Part shown: positions 8,186 through 16,428 of the stretch, piece by piece | Layout: each line of letters begins with the position of its first letter | How positions within the stretch are numbered: the first letter of the stretch is position 1 | Assembly (NCBI RefSeq): GCF_035917335.1 | Contig: NZ_CP109067.1 | Location: 2,727,001-2,791,000, forward strand | Length of the DNA: 64,000 nt | Direction of reading: 5' to 3' | DNA from: Micromonospora sp. NBC_01813 | GTDB taxonomy: Bacteria; Actinomycetota; Actinomycetes; Mycobacteriales; Micromonosporaceae | Program-made: the position numbers and the translations under genes | The notes under the pieces: model-generated | The model's database searches: none | Told to the model about the DNA's origin: nothing | Seen by the model: only the letters and a program-made list of their open reading frames with translations

Positions 8186-8683
8186 GTGACTGCACCGACG
8201 CTGCGGCCCGCCCGGGTCGACGACCTGCCTACCCTGCTCGCGCTGCTCATCGACGACGACCTGGGCTGGCAGCGGGAGGCGCCGACCGGCGGAGCGGATC
8301 GGACCGTGCCGGCCGACTACCGGGACGCGTACGACGCGATCGCCGCCGACCCGCGCAACGAACTCGTCGTCGCCGAGCGTGACGGCGAGGTGGTGGCCAT
8401 GATGCAGTTGACCTACATTCCGTCGCTGAGCCGGCTGGGTGCCGAACGCATGCAGATCGAGGCCGTCCGGGTGCGCTCGGATCTGCGCAGCCAAGGGGTC
8501 GGCCGGCAGATGATCGAGTGGGCGCTGGAGCGGGCCCGTCAGCGCGGCTGCCGACTCGCGCAGCTGACGTCCGACAAGCGCCGGGAGGCGGCGCACCGGT
8601 TCTACCTGCGGCTCGGCTTCAAGTCGACACACGAAGGCATGAAACTGGTGCTGACCCCGGGCCCAGGTGAGGGCACCGGCTGA
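8186..8683 (+). CDS. GNAT family N-acetyltransferase
   Basis: The 165-residue protein has the GNAT fold: an N-terminal LRPARVDDLPTLLALL helix, the acetyl-CoA pyrophosphate loop RSQGVGRQMIEWAL, and the late AHRFYLRLGF motif. The substrate is unknown. GTG 8186 begins 33 bases after the peptidase stop, so it may be the last gene of that run. The genes that follow look accessory. Confidence 0.88.
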   Translation: MTAPTLRPARVDDLPTLLALLIDDDLGWQREAPTGGADRTVPADYRDAYDAIAADPRNELVVAERDGEVVAMMQLTYIPSLSRLGAERMQIEAVRVRSDLRSQGVGRQMIEWALERARQRGCRLAQLTSDKRREAAHRFYLRLGFKSTHEGMKLVLTPGPGEGTG

Positions 8684-8696
8684 CCGGTCCGGCGAA

Positions 8697-9164
8697 CTAT
8701 GCGTCGTCGAGCGCCAACCGGTTGCGGCCGGCCGCCTCGATCTGGTCGGCGGTCACCGGCTGCCCGCCGTTGTCCGTCCAGGCGTCCATCAGGTCGGCGA
8801 GGATCATCCGGGCGCCTTCCTCGCCGTGCTCGTCCTTGAGGTCCGCGTACGACCAACGGAAGGTGAGCACAGGGTCCTCGTCGGCCGGGCTGTCGCCGGC
8901 GACCGGCAGGTCGGTGCGGCACTCCCGGTCTTCCCGGTCGAGCCAGGCGAACTCGGGGTCATTGCGCTTGCCTGCGGCGGCGAGCCGGTCGCGAAGCTTG
9001 TCCAGCTGGATGATGGCCCACGTCAGCGAGGGGCAGCCGCCGCTGTGGCACTGCCCGCACCTGGGCCAGCTCTCGCCGTCGGGTGAGTGGTGGGCGGCGC
9101 GGATGTCGCGGGCGGCCTGGTCGATCTCGTCCTGAGTGGGTGCGCCGGGGTCCATCGAGGTCAT
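8697..9164 (-). CDS. Hypothetical protein with Cys-rich zinc-like motif
   Basis: The 155-residue protein has no family I can name. It contains C-x2-C-x4-C (CGQCHSGGC) near residue 40, which could bind zinc, then an acidic C-terminal half with LTFRWSYADLKDEHGEEGARMILADLMD. ATG 9164 is taken; ATG 9155 is nine bases downstream. It is divergent from an AlpA-like regulator gene, and a good promoter faces it at 9204-9233. The pairing suggests a small accessory module. Confidence 0.65.
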   Translation of the reverse strand: MTSMDPGAPTQDEIDQAARDIRAAHHSPDGESWPRCGQCHSGGCPSLTWAIIQLDKLRDRLAAAGKRNDPEFAWLDREDRECRTDLPVAGDSPADEDPVLTFRWSYADLKDEHGEEGARMILADLMDAWTDNGGQPVTADQIEAAGRNRLALDDA

Positions 9165-9203
9165 CAAGATGCTCACTCTCTGGCGTCGTGACGTGATCAG
9201 CCC

Positions 9204-9233
9204 ACTATAGGCAACTACCATGGTCTACTACAA
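9204..9233 (-). promoter_or_regulatory. Promoter with overlapping palindrome, zinc-motif gene
   Basis: On the minus strand TTGTAG (9233-9228), 18 bases, TATAGT (9209-9204), a close match to the housekeeping promoter. The palindrome ACCATGGT (9217-9224) lies inside the spacer. A second imperfect palindrome, CCATA-CC-TATGG, lies at 9238-9249. Both could be operators for the adjacent helix-turn-helix protein; this is inference. Confidence 0.5.
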
Positions 9234-9284
9234 GAGGCCATACCTATGGAGGGTTGACCAGGGCGGTACGGGGAAAGTGAGCGG

Positions 9285-9476
9285 GTGGCGAAAATCCGGC
9301 TCATGGGCACGGCAGAGGTCGCCGACTACCTGGGCATTTCCCGGCAGTGGGCAGACGTCATCACCGGCCGCCGAGACTTCCCGGAGCCGCTGGCGGTGCT
9401 GAAGGCTGGCCGGATCTGGCTGGCCGATGATGTCGAGGCGTACGCGGCACGGCGTCGGGAAGACCAGCAGGGCTAA
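9285..9476 (+). CDS. AlpA/excisionase-like helix-turn-helix protein
   Basis: The 63-residue protein is a single winged helix-turn-helix of the MerR/AlpA/excisionase type: GTAEVADYLGISRQWADVI is the DNA-binding helix pair, and GRIWLADDVEAYAARR the wing and last helix. Such proteins act as excisionases or small transcription factors of mobile elements. It is divergent from the zinc-motif gene. No integrase gene is nearby, so a regulatory role or a remnant of an element is more likely than active excision. Confidence 0.8.
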   Translation: MAKIRLMGTAEVADYLGISRQWADVITGRRDFPEPLAVLKAGRIWLADDVEAYAARRREDQQG

Positions 9477-9544
9477 CAACCGGCGGGTTCACCGGCGGCC
9501 CTCGATCCGAGCCTGCGCCCTGCCAGGTACACCAACACGGGGTG

Positions 9545-9586
9545 CAAAAGTGCGCGACGCGCAAGAATGCGGGTCGCGCACTTTTG
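9545..9586. terminator. Bidirectional-looking hairpin before the toxin-antitoxin genes
   Basis: A perfect 14-bp stem (9545-9558 with 9573-9586) around a 14-base loop. The stem base is CAAAAG/CTTTTG, giving a T tract on each strand. It would end the helix-turn-helix gene transcript and insulate the toxin-antitoxin operon. Confidence 0.5.
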
Positions 9587-9646
9587 ACCGTGATGAACAG
9601 TGTGTGATCCCAGACCAGCGAGCAGGACAAGTGTGGCCGTCACCGC

Positions 9647-9682
9647 TACCGATCTGGTATGCGAATAGGTACCGATCCGGTA
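9647..9682 (+). promoter_or_regulatory. Double operator upstream of the toxin-antitoxin operon
   Basis: Two 13-base boxes, TACCGATCTGGTA (9647-9659) and TACCGATCCGGTA (9670-9682), differ by one base and start 23 bases apart, about two helical turns. Each has TACC and GGTA as inverted ends. They lie just before the antitoxin GTG, as expected for autoregulation by a ribbon-helix-helix antitoxin. Confidence 0.6.
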
Positions 9683-9693
9683 GCATCGACGGC

Positions 9694-9930
9694 GTGAGCA
9701 CTCAGATCGCCGTACGCCTGCCGGATGACCTCGTCGAGTTCGTCGACGAGCTGGTCCGCCACGGCGACGCCCCCAGCCGGGCCGCCGTCGTCGCCCGAGC
9801 GCTACGTCGCGAGCGACGACAGACCGCCGCCGCCCGCGACGCCGCGATCCTCGCCCGCGTCGAACCCGACGCGGACCTGGACCGCCTCGCCGAGCATGCC
9901 GCCACTCTCCCGATCGACGACCTGGACTGA
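9694..9930 (+). CDS. MazE-like ribbon-helix-helix antitoxin
   Basis: The 78-residue protein starts with TQIAVRLPDDLVEFVDELV, a ribbon-helix-helix DNA-binding fold, followed by a charged helical tail ending in DDLD that would bind and neutralise the toxin. GTG 9694 is chosen since the ribbon strand starts here. The stop codon shares one base with the toxin start (TGATG), the usual arrangement of translational coupling. Two operator-like boxes lie immediately upstream. Confidence 0.85.
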   Translation: MSTQIAVRLPDDLVEFVDELVRHGDAPSRAAVVARALRRERRQTAAARDAAILARVEPDADLDRLAEHAATLPIDDLD

Positions 9931-10238
9931 TGCGACCAATCCACCTTGCCCAACTCGACAAGTCCCGGCCCGTTCTCATCCTGACTCGCGCAGCGGTCCG
10001 CCCCTACCTCGCCCGGGTCACCGTCGCGCCCATCACCAGCACCATTCGCGGCCTGTCCACCGAAGTCCCTGTCGGCCCGGCCAACGGACTCGACCACGAC
10101 AGCGTGGTCAGCTGCGACAACGTCGTCACCATCCCCAAGAGCACCCTGGGTCGGCACCTCGGCTACCTGCTACCCCATCAGGAGCCCGCGTTGGCCGAGG
10201 CCATCCTCGCCGCCTACGACCTCGACCCGCCCGAATAG
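9930..10238 (+). CDS. MazF/PemK-type mRNA interferase toxin
   Basis: The 102-residue protein has the MazF/PemK fold: RPVLILTRAAVRPYLARVTVAPITST at the N-terminus, where Arg and Thr residues line the active site, then LSTEVPVG and DSVVSCDNVVTIPK. Enzymes of this family cleave RNA at short sequences and stop growth when the antitoxin is lost. The canonical length and paired antitoxin suggest an intact system. It lies next to the convergent LigD-type polymerase gene. Confidence 0.87.
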   Translation: MRPIHLAQLDKSRPVLILTRAAVRPYLARVTVAPITSTIRGLSTEVPVGPANGLDHDSVVSCDNVVTIPKSTLGRHLGYLLPHQEPALAEAILAAYDLDPPE

Positions 10239-10243
10239 GGGCG

Positions 10244-11290
10244 CTAGCTGGCATCTCCGCTGGTGGGGCGCTTCGCGCGGCTGGGTTGGACCCGCGCGGG
10301 TTCACCGGGCATCTTCGGGTGGTCCGGCGGGTACGGCAGGTCCCCGGTGCCATCGCGCTCGTCCCGGTCCGCCCACTCCAGCAGCGGGGTAATGTCCCAC
10401 GGGGTGTCGTCGATCCCGGCGTGCGGGTCGCCCAGCTTCGCCAGCCGTGGTGGCACCGTACGCAGGTCGAAGTCGTCCGGCTCGACCTGGGTCAACTCGT
10501 CCCAGCTGACCGGGGTGGAGACGGTGGCGCGGGCGTTGGCCCGCAGCGAGTACGCGCAGGCGATGGTGCGGTCCCGGGCCATCTGGTTGTAGTCGACGAA
10601 GACCTTCTCGCCGCGTTCTTCCTTCCACCATGCGGTGGTGACCAGGTCGGGGCGGCGCCGCTGCACCTCACGGGCGAACGCGATGACCGCCCGGCGTACG
10701 TCGGTGAACACCCAGCGGGGCGCGATCCGCAGGTAGACGTGCACGCCCCGGCCGCCGGAGGTCTTCGGGTAGCCGGTGGCGCCGAGTTCGTCGAGGATGG
10801 CGTGCACCTCGCCGGCCGCCTCGACCGCGTCGGCGAAGTCGGTGCCCGGCTGCGGATCCAGGTCGATCCGCAGTTCGTCCGGCCGGTCGACGTCACGCGA
10901 GCGCACCGGCCACGGGTGGAACACCACCGTGCCCATCTGCGCGGCCCAGGCGACGTGGGCGAGATCGGCGGGGCACAGCTCGTCGGCGGTCCGCCCGCTG
11001 GGGAACTTGATCTCGGCGGTACGCAGCCACGGCGGGACGCCACGGGCCGGCACCCGCTTCTGGAAGAACATCTCCCCGTCGATGCCGTCCGGGAAGCGCT
11101 GCAGCGTGGTGGGCCGGTCGCGCAGCGCCCGCATGATGCCGTCGCCGACCGCGAGGTAGTAGTCGAAGATGTCCCGCTTGGTGTAACCCGGGCCGGGAAA
11201 GCAGACCCGGTCCGGGCTGCTGAGCCGGACCTGATGGCCGGCCACCTCGACGGTGGCCACGGACCGGGAACTGCGACTCTCGCCAGCCAT
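10244..11290 (-). CDS. LigD-type polymerase domain protein (PolDom primase-polymerase)
   Basis: The 348-residue protein is the stand-alone polymerase/primase domain of the LigD family, which fills gaps with ribonucleotides during non-homologous end joining and excision repair. Metal-binding Asp residues are in RIDLDPQPG; the nucleotide-binding segment is TSGGRGVHVY; FQKRVP and DYNQMARDRTIA are also typical. No ligase or nuclease domain is fused. ATG 11290 starts a basic N-terminus. It is divergent from msrB. The LigC gene at 5538 is a likely functional partner; no Ku gene is in the window. Confidence 0.92.
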   Translation of the reverse strand: MAGESRSSRSVATVEVAGHQVRLSSPDRVCFPGPGYTKRDIFDYYLAVGDGIMRALRDRPTTLQRFPDGIDGEMFFQKRVPARGVPPWLRTAEIKFPSGRTADELCPADLAHVAWAAQMGTVVFHPWPVRSRDVDRPDELRIDLDPQPGTDFADAVEAAGEVHAILDELGATGYPKTSGGRGVHVYLRIAPRWVFTDVRRAVIAFAREVQRRRPDLVTTAWWKEERGEKVFVDYNQMARDRTIACAYSLRANARATVSTPVSWDELTQVEPDDFDLRTVPPRLAKLGDPHAGIDDTPWDITPLLEWADRDERDGTGDLPYPPDHPKMPGEPARVQPSRAKRPTSGDAS

Positions 11291-11359
11291 AGGCCGACCC
11301 TAGGCCCTGCGCGCCCGGTTCGGGGGGCGGCGCGACCGGTCCGCCGTACCGTAGTGGCT

Positions 11360-11764
11360 ATGACCGACGAGAAGGCTTCCCTGCCGAGCACCGAGCAGGA
11401 ATGGCGGATGCGGCTCGATCCCGAACAGTTCCGGGTGTTGCGCGAGGCCGGCACCGAGCGGCCGTGGACCGGCGAGTACGTCGACACCACCACGGTCGGC
11501 ACCTACCACTGCCGGGCCTGCGACGCGCCGCTGTTCACCAGTGACACGAAGTTCGACTCGCACTGCGGCTGGCCGAGCTTCGACGAGGCGTTGCCTGGCG
11601 CGGTGCGCTACATCCAGGACCGGTCGCACGGCATGGTCCGCACCGAGATCCGGTGTGCCACCTGCGATTCGCATCTCGGGCACCGGTTCGACGGTGAGCG
11701 GTACACGCCGAAGAACGCCCGGTACTGCATGAACTCGGTGGCACTGCGACTGGAGCCGGCCTGA
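11360..11764 (+). CDS. msrB: Peptide-methionine (R)-S-oxide reductase
   Basis: The 134-residue enzyme reduces methionine-R-sulfoxide in oxidised proteins. Two zinc CxxC pairs are visible (CRACD and CATCD). The catalytic Cys lies in RYCMNSVAL; SHCGWPSF and GHRF are family signatures. ATG 11360 is taken; GTG 11354 is just upstream. It is divergent from the polymerase gene with a gap of about 70 bases. Confidence 0.95.
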   Translation: MTDEKASLPSTEQEWRMRLDPEQFRVLREAGTERPWTGEYVDTTTVGTYHCRACDAPLFTSDTKFDSHCGWPSFDEALPGAVRYIQDRSHGMVRTEIRCATCDSHLGHRFDGERYTPKNARYCMNSVALRLEPA

Positions 11765-11859
11765 CAAGCTGCGGTAATTCGCGGCATTTTGCCGATTCTG
11801 CCGGCCAGCCGACCGCCGATGGCGCACCCTGCGAGGAGGCCGACGTTGGGAGAGACGCC

Positions 11860-12120
11860 ATGGCGACCTGTGAGGTCTGCGGCAACGAATACTGGCTCAC
11901 GTTCGACATCCGGACGGTGAGCGGTGAAACCTACACCTTCGACTCGTTCGAGTGCGCCATCCAGCTGCTCGCCCCGATCTGCGAGCACTGCCAGTGCAAG
12001 ATCGTCGGACACGGGGTCGAGGTGTCCGGGCGGTTCTTCTGCTGCGCCCACTGTGCCCGCACCGTGGAACGCGAAGCCGGTGCGCTGGTGCGTGACGCGG
12101 TCGGCAGCCGACCCGGCTGA
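11860..12120 (+). CDS. Small Cys-rich zinc protein (prokaryotic metallothionein-like)
   Basis: The 86-residue protein has CEVC near the start, CEHCQCK in the middle and FCCAHCAR near the end, enough Cys/His for one or two metal sites. Similar actinobacterial proteins are labelled prokaryotic metallothionein-like, though the spacing looks more like a structural zinc ribbon. GGGAGAG precedes the ATG at a good distance. Metal storage as opposed to a structural role cannot be told from sequence. Confidence 0.8.
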   Translation: MATCEVCGNEYWLTFDIRTVSGETYTFDSFECAIQLLAPICEHCQCKIVGHGVEVSGRFFCCAHCARTVEREAGALVRDAVGSRPG

Positions 12121-12142
12121 CCCCCGCGTATGATCCCTCGGC

Positions 12143-12631
12143 GTGCCCGCCGAACCTGCCCTGACCTCGCACATCGCCCGTACCGTCGAGCTGGATCCGC
12201 TGACCCTCTACCAACTGCTGAAACTGCGGGTGGACGTCTTCGTGGTGGAGCAGGAGTGCGCGTACCCGGAGCTGGACGGCCGCGACGTCGAGCCCGGCAC
12301 CCTTCAACTGTGGCTGTCCCGGGCCGACGCCGTGGTCGCCTGCCTGCGCCTGTTGACCGATCCGGCCGACCCGGCGGGCGGTGGACCGGTCCGACGGATC
12401 GGCCGGGTGGCGGTGGCCGCGGACGAACGCGGTCAGGGCCACGCCGGCCGCCTGGTCGACGCAGCCCTCGCCATCGCCGGTGACCAGCCGTGTGTCCTGG
12501 ACGCGCAGGCCCACCTGACCGCCCTCTACGGCCGGCACGGGTTCGCCGTCGCCGGTCCGGAGTACCTCGAGGACGGGATCGCGCACGTGCCGATGCGCCG
12601 CCCGGCGGGCGGCGCATCGAACGACGAGTGA
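12143..12631 (+). CDS. ElaA-like GNAT N-acetyltransferase
   Basis: The 162-residue protein matches the ElaA branch of GNAT enzymes: LYQLLKLRVDVFVVEQECAYPELDG at the N-terminus, IGRVAVAADERGQGHAGRLV as the acetyl-CoA loop, and LTALYGRHGFAVAGPEYLEDGI at the end. The physiological substrate is unknown. GTG 12143 follows the zinc-protein stop by 22 bases. Confidence 0.88.
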   Translation: MPAEPALTSHIARTVELDPLTLYQLLKLRVDVFVVEQECAYPELDGRDVEPGTLQLWLSRADAVVACLRLLTDPADPAGGGPVRRIGRVAVAADERGQGHAGRLVDAALAIAGDQPCVLDAQAHLTALYGRHGFAVAGPEYLEDGIAHVPMRRPAGGASNDE

Positions 12632-12697
12632 CCGGCAGCCGGATGGACGGTCCGTCCACCACAGCCGCCGGCCCGCTCGTCAGGCAACTGACCGAGG

Positions 12698-13069
12698 TCA
12701 GTGCTGACGTTCACCCGAGTTGCGCCAGGCGCTACCGGCCTTGGCCAACCCACGGCTGATCACGTAACCGATCGTCAGCAGGGCCACGTACCACCAGGCG
12801 GTGCTCGCCGGGAAGGGGTCCCCGACACCGGCGGTACCCTGCACGCCGTCGATGTTCGTGTTGATCACCTGCGAAGCCAGCAGCACACCGGCCACGGCGA
12901 TCAGGTAGACGTAGAACTCGGTGCTCCGGAAGGCCGACTTGGTCTCGGTCCCCGGGGTCATCGCCGGTCGCATCCCGGCGTTCATGTCGCCCATCTGCGC
13001 CGTGGTGGACTGGCGGTCCATCCTCGGCCGTTCCATGGCGGTGTTGCGGGTCGGAGCCTGCGTACTCAT
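12698..13069 (-). CDS. Small membrane protein, function unknown
   Basis: The 123-residue protein has a Met/Thr/Gln-rich soluble N-terminus (about 45 residues) and two membrane segments, YVYLIAVAGVLLASQVI and WWYVALLTIGYVISRGL. A perfect GGAGG precedes the ATG at 13069. No family is recognised; comparable proteins are common in this lineage. The roughly 190 bases upstream hold nothing else that I can identify. Confidence 0.75.
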   Translation of the reverse strand: MSTQAPTRNTAMERPRMDRQSTTAQMGDMNAGMRPAMTPGTETKSAFRSTEFYVYLIAVAGVLLASQVINTNIDGVQGTAGVGDPFPASTAWWYVALLTIGYVISRGLAKAGSAWRNSGERQH

Positions 13070-13262
13070 CACGCCCTCCTCCGGATCAGATGAGTGTTTC
13101 TCCGGTCCGATCGGTGCGGCCGGCTGGCCGACCAACCTCGGGGGGCACGTCCTGGGTACCCGGGCGTGGTCACCGAAAACCCGGCCACCCCGCCGCGCAG
13201 ACCCCACCGGCCCGGCCGCAGCGCGGACCGGGCCAGCAGAGGTACGCGTGAGGCGGTTGTGG

Positions 13263-14195
13263 TCAGACCGTCACCGAGACGGTGACCGTGCCGATCAGGA
13301 TCCGATGGTCCGAGCAGAGGCCACCGCAACTGGCGGAGATGGATAGCGAGTCACCGCTGTATCCGCCGACGATCCGGTTCTCCCGCACGAAGATCAGGTC
13401 GACCTTCTTCACCTGGCCGCAGGGGCCGAGTCCGAGGTGACTTGCCTCCTGGGTCTGCTCGCCGTATCCGGGGCAGCTCGGCTCGGTGTCGTCCAGTTCC
13501 CGGTACGCGCCCCGGTTGCTGGCGTTGTTCGGATGGTTCAGGCTCGGCGCGTACCACCCGTCCAGCCGGCCGTAATGGGGTTGGGCGTTGAAATCTCCCG
13601 CGATGACCACCGTGTCCCCGTTGGCGTGAAACGTCTCCAGTCGGCCCAGCACCTGATCCAACTGTCGATCGTTGATCTTCTGCTCGCCGATCACCGCGTT
13701 GGAGGGAGTGATGTGGGTGGTGCAGAAGCGCAACCTGGGTCGGGCTTCCAGCGGCGCGCAGAGCAGTTTGCGGGTCTCGTCCGTGCCGTCGGACGCCAGT
13801 GCGTAGCGGTTGGCCGGCCCGAGCGGCGCCCGGCTGAAGATGGCCAGCCCGAACGGCTCACCAGCGCAGCCGACTTCGTTCTGCGCCTCGAACCGGGAGA
13901 AGTTCTCCACGTCCTGCGGCCAGCCCGAGTCACGCAGGTTGGCCTGCACCGCCTTGTACTGGCTCCAGCACAGCTCGTTGAGAGCGGCGAAGTGGGCGCT
14001 GCGGTTGCGGATCGAGTTGGCCAGCACCGGGATCAGTCCGTTGCCGGTCGACCCCCGGTTCATGTTCCAACCCGACACGTTCCAGGTCCAGACGTTGTAC
14101 GTGGCGTCCACAGTCGCCGCTTGTGCCGGCACCGCACCCGCGGTGAGCAGCAGCGCCGCAGCGGCGCACACCGCCAAGGCTCGTCGAATCAACAC
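13263..14195 (-). CDS. Secreted endonuclease/exonuclease/phosphatase family protein
   Basis: The 310-residue protein has a signal peptide ending near VPAQAA and an EEP-fold catalytic domain. Catalytic residues are suggested by NELCW (Glu), GDFNAQP (Asp and Asn) and CSDHRILIG (Asp-His). Paired Cys (CTT, CGQ, CGGLC) suggest disulfides, as in secreted DNases or phospholipase-like enzymes. GTG 14195 is preceded by GGGGGA; ATG 14216 is an alternative. Substrate (DNA, lipid or phosphoester) is unknown. Confidence 0.85.
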   Translation of the reverse strand: MLIRRALAVCAAAALLLTAGAVPAQAATVDATYNVWTWNVSGWNMNRGSTGNGLIPVLANSIRNRSAHFAALNELCWSQYKAVQANLRDSGWPQDVENFSRFEAQNEVGCAGEPFGLAIFSRAPLGPANRYALASDGTDETRKLLCAPLEARPRLRFCTTHITPSNAVIGEQKINDRQLDQVLGRLETFHANGDTVVIAGDFNAQPHYGRLDGWYAPSLNHPNNASNRGAYRELDDTEPSCPGYGEQTQEASHLGLGPCGQVKKVDLIFVRENRIVGGYSGDSLSISASCGGLCSDHRILIGTVTVSVTV

Positions 14196-14289
14196 TGCCG
14201 GTCCCCCGTTCGTCATCGACCCGCAACCAGCGCAGCGGGATCGACGTCGATTGTCACACAGGGACGTACACACAGGACAGCCCGCGGCG

Positions 14290-14997
14290 TCAGGGCAGGT
14301 TGTCGACCAGATCGGCCACCGACCGGCGCCGGCCGGTGAAGAACGGCACCTCCTCGCGGACGTGCCGGCGGGCACCGGACGCGCGCAGGTCCCGCATCAG
14401 GTCGACGATCCGGTGCAGCTCGTCGGCTTCGAAGGCGAGCATCCACTCGTAGTCGCCGAGCGCGAACGACGCCACCGTGTTCGCCCGCACGTCCGGGTAC
14501 GGCCGGGCCATCTTCCCGTGTTCGGCGAGCAACGCCCGGCGTTCCTCGTCCGGCAGCAGGTACCACTCGTAGGACCGGACGAACGGATAGACGCAGATGT
14601 ACGCCCGCGCCTGCTCCCCGGCCAGGAAGGCCGGCACGTGGCTCTTGTTGAACTCGGCCGGCCGGTGCAGCGCCAGCTGGGACCAGACCGGCGCGAGGTG
14701 CCGGCCGAGCGCGGTGCGGCGCAGCCGCCCGTACGCGTCCTGCAGGTCGTCGCTGTCGGCGGCGTGCCACCAGATCATGATGTCGGCGTCGGCCCGCAGC
14801 CCCGCGACGTCGTAGGTGCCCCGGACGGTCACCCCCTTGGCGGCCAGTTCGGCGAAGAGCGACTCGACCTCGCCGACCAACCCGTCGCGCAACGCCGGCA
14901 GCCGCTCGGCCACCCGGAACACCGACCACATCGTGTACTGGATCGTCTCGTTCAGCTCCCGCAACCGGGCCGCGTTGCTCTGCTGCTCGCCACTCAT
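14290..14997 (-). CDS. hemQ: Coproheme decarboxylase HemQ
   Basis: The 235-residue protein belongs to the chlorite-dismutase-like fold and carries out the last step of the coproporphyrin-dependent heme pathway, turning coproheme into heme b. Family features are [15 protein letters not shown] at the N-terminus, [19 protein letters not shown] in the core and [13 protein letters not shown] with the conserved active-site Tyr region. Its ATG overlaps the hemY stop (ATGA), showing operon coupling with hemE and hemY. Confidence 0.95.
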   Translation of the reverse strand: MSGEQQSNAARLRELNETIQYTMWSVFRVAERLPALRDGLVGEVESLFAELAAKGVTVRGTYDVAGLRADADIMIWWHAADSDDLQDAYGRLRRTALGRHLAPVWSQLALHRPAEFNKSHVPAFLAGEQARAYICVYPFVRSYEWYLLPDEERRALLAEHGKMARPYPDVRANTVASFALGDYEWMLAFEADELHRIVDLMRDLRASGARRHVREEVPFFTGRRRSVADLVDNLP

Positions 14998-16424
14998 CTG
15001 CGTAATTTCTCCAGACTGGTCAGGATCTCTTCGGCGGCGTTCTCCCCGGACCGTACACACACCGGGATGCCGATTCCGTCGTACGCGGCGCCGGCCAGCG
15101 CCAGTCGCAGCCGGGCCGACCGCAGCGATCCCCGCGCCGCGGCCACCCGGTCGAGGTGCCCCGGCGGATACTGCGGCAGCGAGCCACCCCACCGCTGCAC
15201 GTGGGTCTGCACGGCGGCCGGCAGGCGCACACCGGTGAGCCGGGTCAGCTCGGCGTGCACCGTGGCGACCAACTCGTCGTCGTCGCGCTGCAGCAACTGC
15301 TCGTCGCCGTAGCGCCCGACGGAGGCCCGAACCACCGCCAGCCCGTCCGCTCGGCGCAACTGGCCCCATTTGGTGCTGAAGAACGTGGCGGCCTTGGTCA
15401 TGGTCCCTTCGGCCGCCGGCACCAGGAACCCGGAGGCCTCCGGCAGCTCCGATGTGGCCAGGGCCATGGTCACCAGCGCGATGCTGGCGTAGTCGAGCGC
15501 CCCGACCCGCACCGCCGCGGCCGCGTCCACCGGGGCGAGCAGCCGGGCCGCCGGGCGCGCCGGCACCGCCAGCACCACCGCGTCGACGTCCACCCGCTCC
15601 GCCCCACGGGTCGGCCCCACCACCAGCCGCCAACCGGACGCCGACGCCGCCAACTCCCGCACCACCGCCCCGGTACGCAACCGCACCTCGACCCCGCCGT
15701 CGGCGGCCGACAACGCTGCCTGGATCGCCGCCACCAGTTGACTCAGGCCGCCGTCGACGCTGCCGAAGACCGGCGCGCCGGCCGCCGCCGGCCGCGCCGC
15801 CAGCGCCGCCCGCACCGCGTCGCGCAGCGTGTGCCGGGTCCGAGCCGTGGCGGCCAGCCCCGGGATGGTGGTGGCCAGCGACAACGTGTCGGCCCGACCC
15901 GCATACACCCCGCCGAGCATCGGATCGACGAGCCGGTCGACGACCTCGTCACCGAGGCGGCGGCGGACCAGTTCGCCCACGGCGACGTCCTCGTCGGGTC
16001 GCAGCAGCGGCGTGCCGTCGTCGGGGTCGCGCTCGGGCTCGACCCGGGCCACCCCGGCCACCGCCGCGAGGTCGCCCGGGACGCCGATCAGCGTCCCGAC
16101 CGGCAGCGGCACCAGCCGGCCGTCGCGGGCCAGCGACGCCTGACCGACCGCCGGGTGCACCAGCCGGTCGGCGAGGCCGACGCGGCGGGCCAACGCGACC
16201 GCGGCGGAGTCTCCGCCGGCGGGATCGCGCATCAGGAACGCCTCGGCGCCGCGCTCCACCGGCCGACCGGCGAACTGCTCGGTACGCAGTTTTCCGCCCA
16301 GCTCGCTGGACTGCTCGAACACGGTGATCCGGGTGCCGGCCGGTGCCCGATCGCGGAGACGCACCGCTGCGGCGAGTCCGGCGATCCCGCCGCCCACCAC
16401 GGCTATCCGCCACGGTTGCTGCAT
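14994..16424 (-). CDS. hemY: Coproporphyrinogen III oxidase (HemY/CgoX)
   Basis: The 476-residue FAD enzyme oxidises coproporphyrinogen III to coproporphyrin III in Gram-positive bacteria, and was formerly called protoporphyrinogen oxidase. The FAD-binding motif [13 protein letters not shown] is at residue 11, and the C-terminal [23 protein letters not shown] closes the FAD site. [13 protein letters not shown] and FFSTKWGQL are also family segments. It starts four bases after hemE ends and overlaps hemQ. Confidence 0.94.
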   Translation of the reverse strand: MQQPWRIAVVGGGIAGLAAAVRLRDRAPAGTRITVFEQSSELGGKLRTEQFAGRPVERGAEAFLMRDPAGGDSAAVALARRVGLADRLVHPAVGQASLARDGRLVPLPVGTLIGVPGDLAAVAGVARVEPERDPDDGTPLLRPDEDVAVGELVRRRLGDEVVDRLVDPMLGGVYAGRADTLSLATTIPGLAATARTRHTLRDAVRAALAARPAAAGAPVFGSVDGGLSQLVAAIQAALSAADGGVEVRLRTGAVVRELAASASGWRLVVGPTRGAERVDVDAVVLAVPARPAARLLAPVDAAAAVRVGALDYASIALVTMALATSELPEASGFLVPAAEGTMTKAATFFSTKWGQLRRADGLAVVRASVGRYGDEQLLQRDDDELVATVHAELTRLTGVRLPAAVQTHVQRWGGSLPQYPPGHLDRVAAARGSLRSARLRLALAGAAYDGIGIPVCVRSGENAAEEILTSLEKLRR

Positions 16425-16428
16425 ACCG

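Noticed and set aside
6358-8382. 674-codon plus-strand frame overlapping the ligase, peptidase and acetyltransferase genes
   Set aside because: Arg/Pro/Gly-rich shadow of three real genes in other frames.
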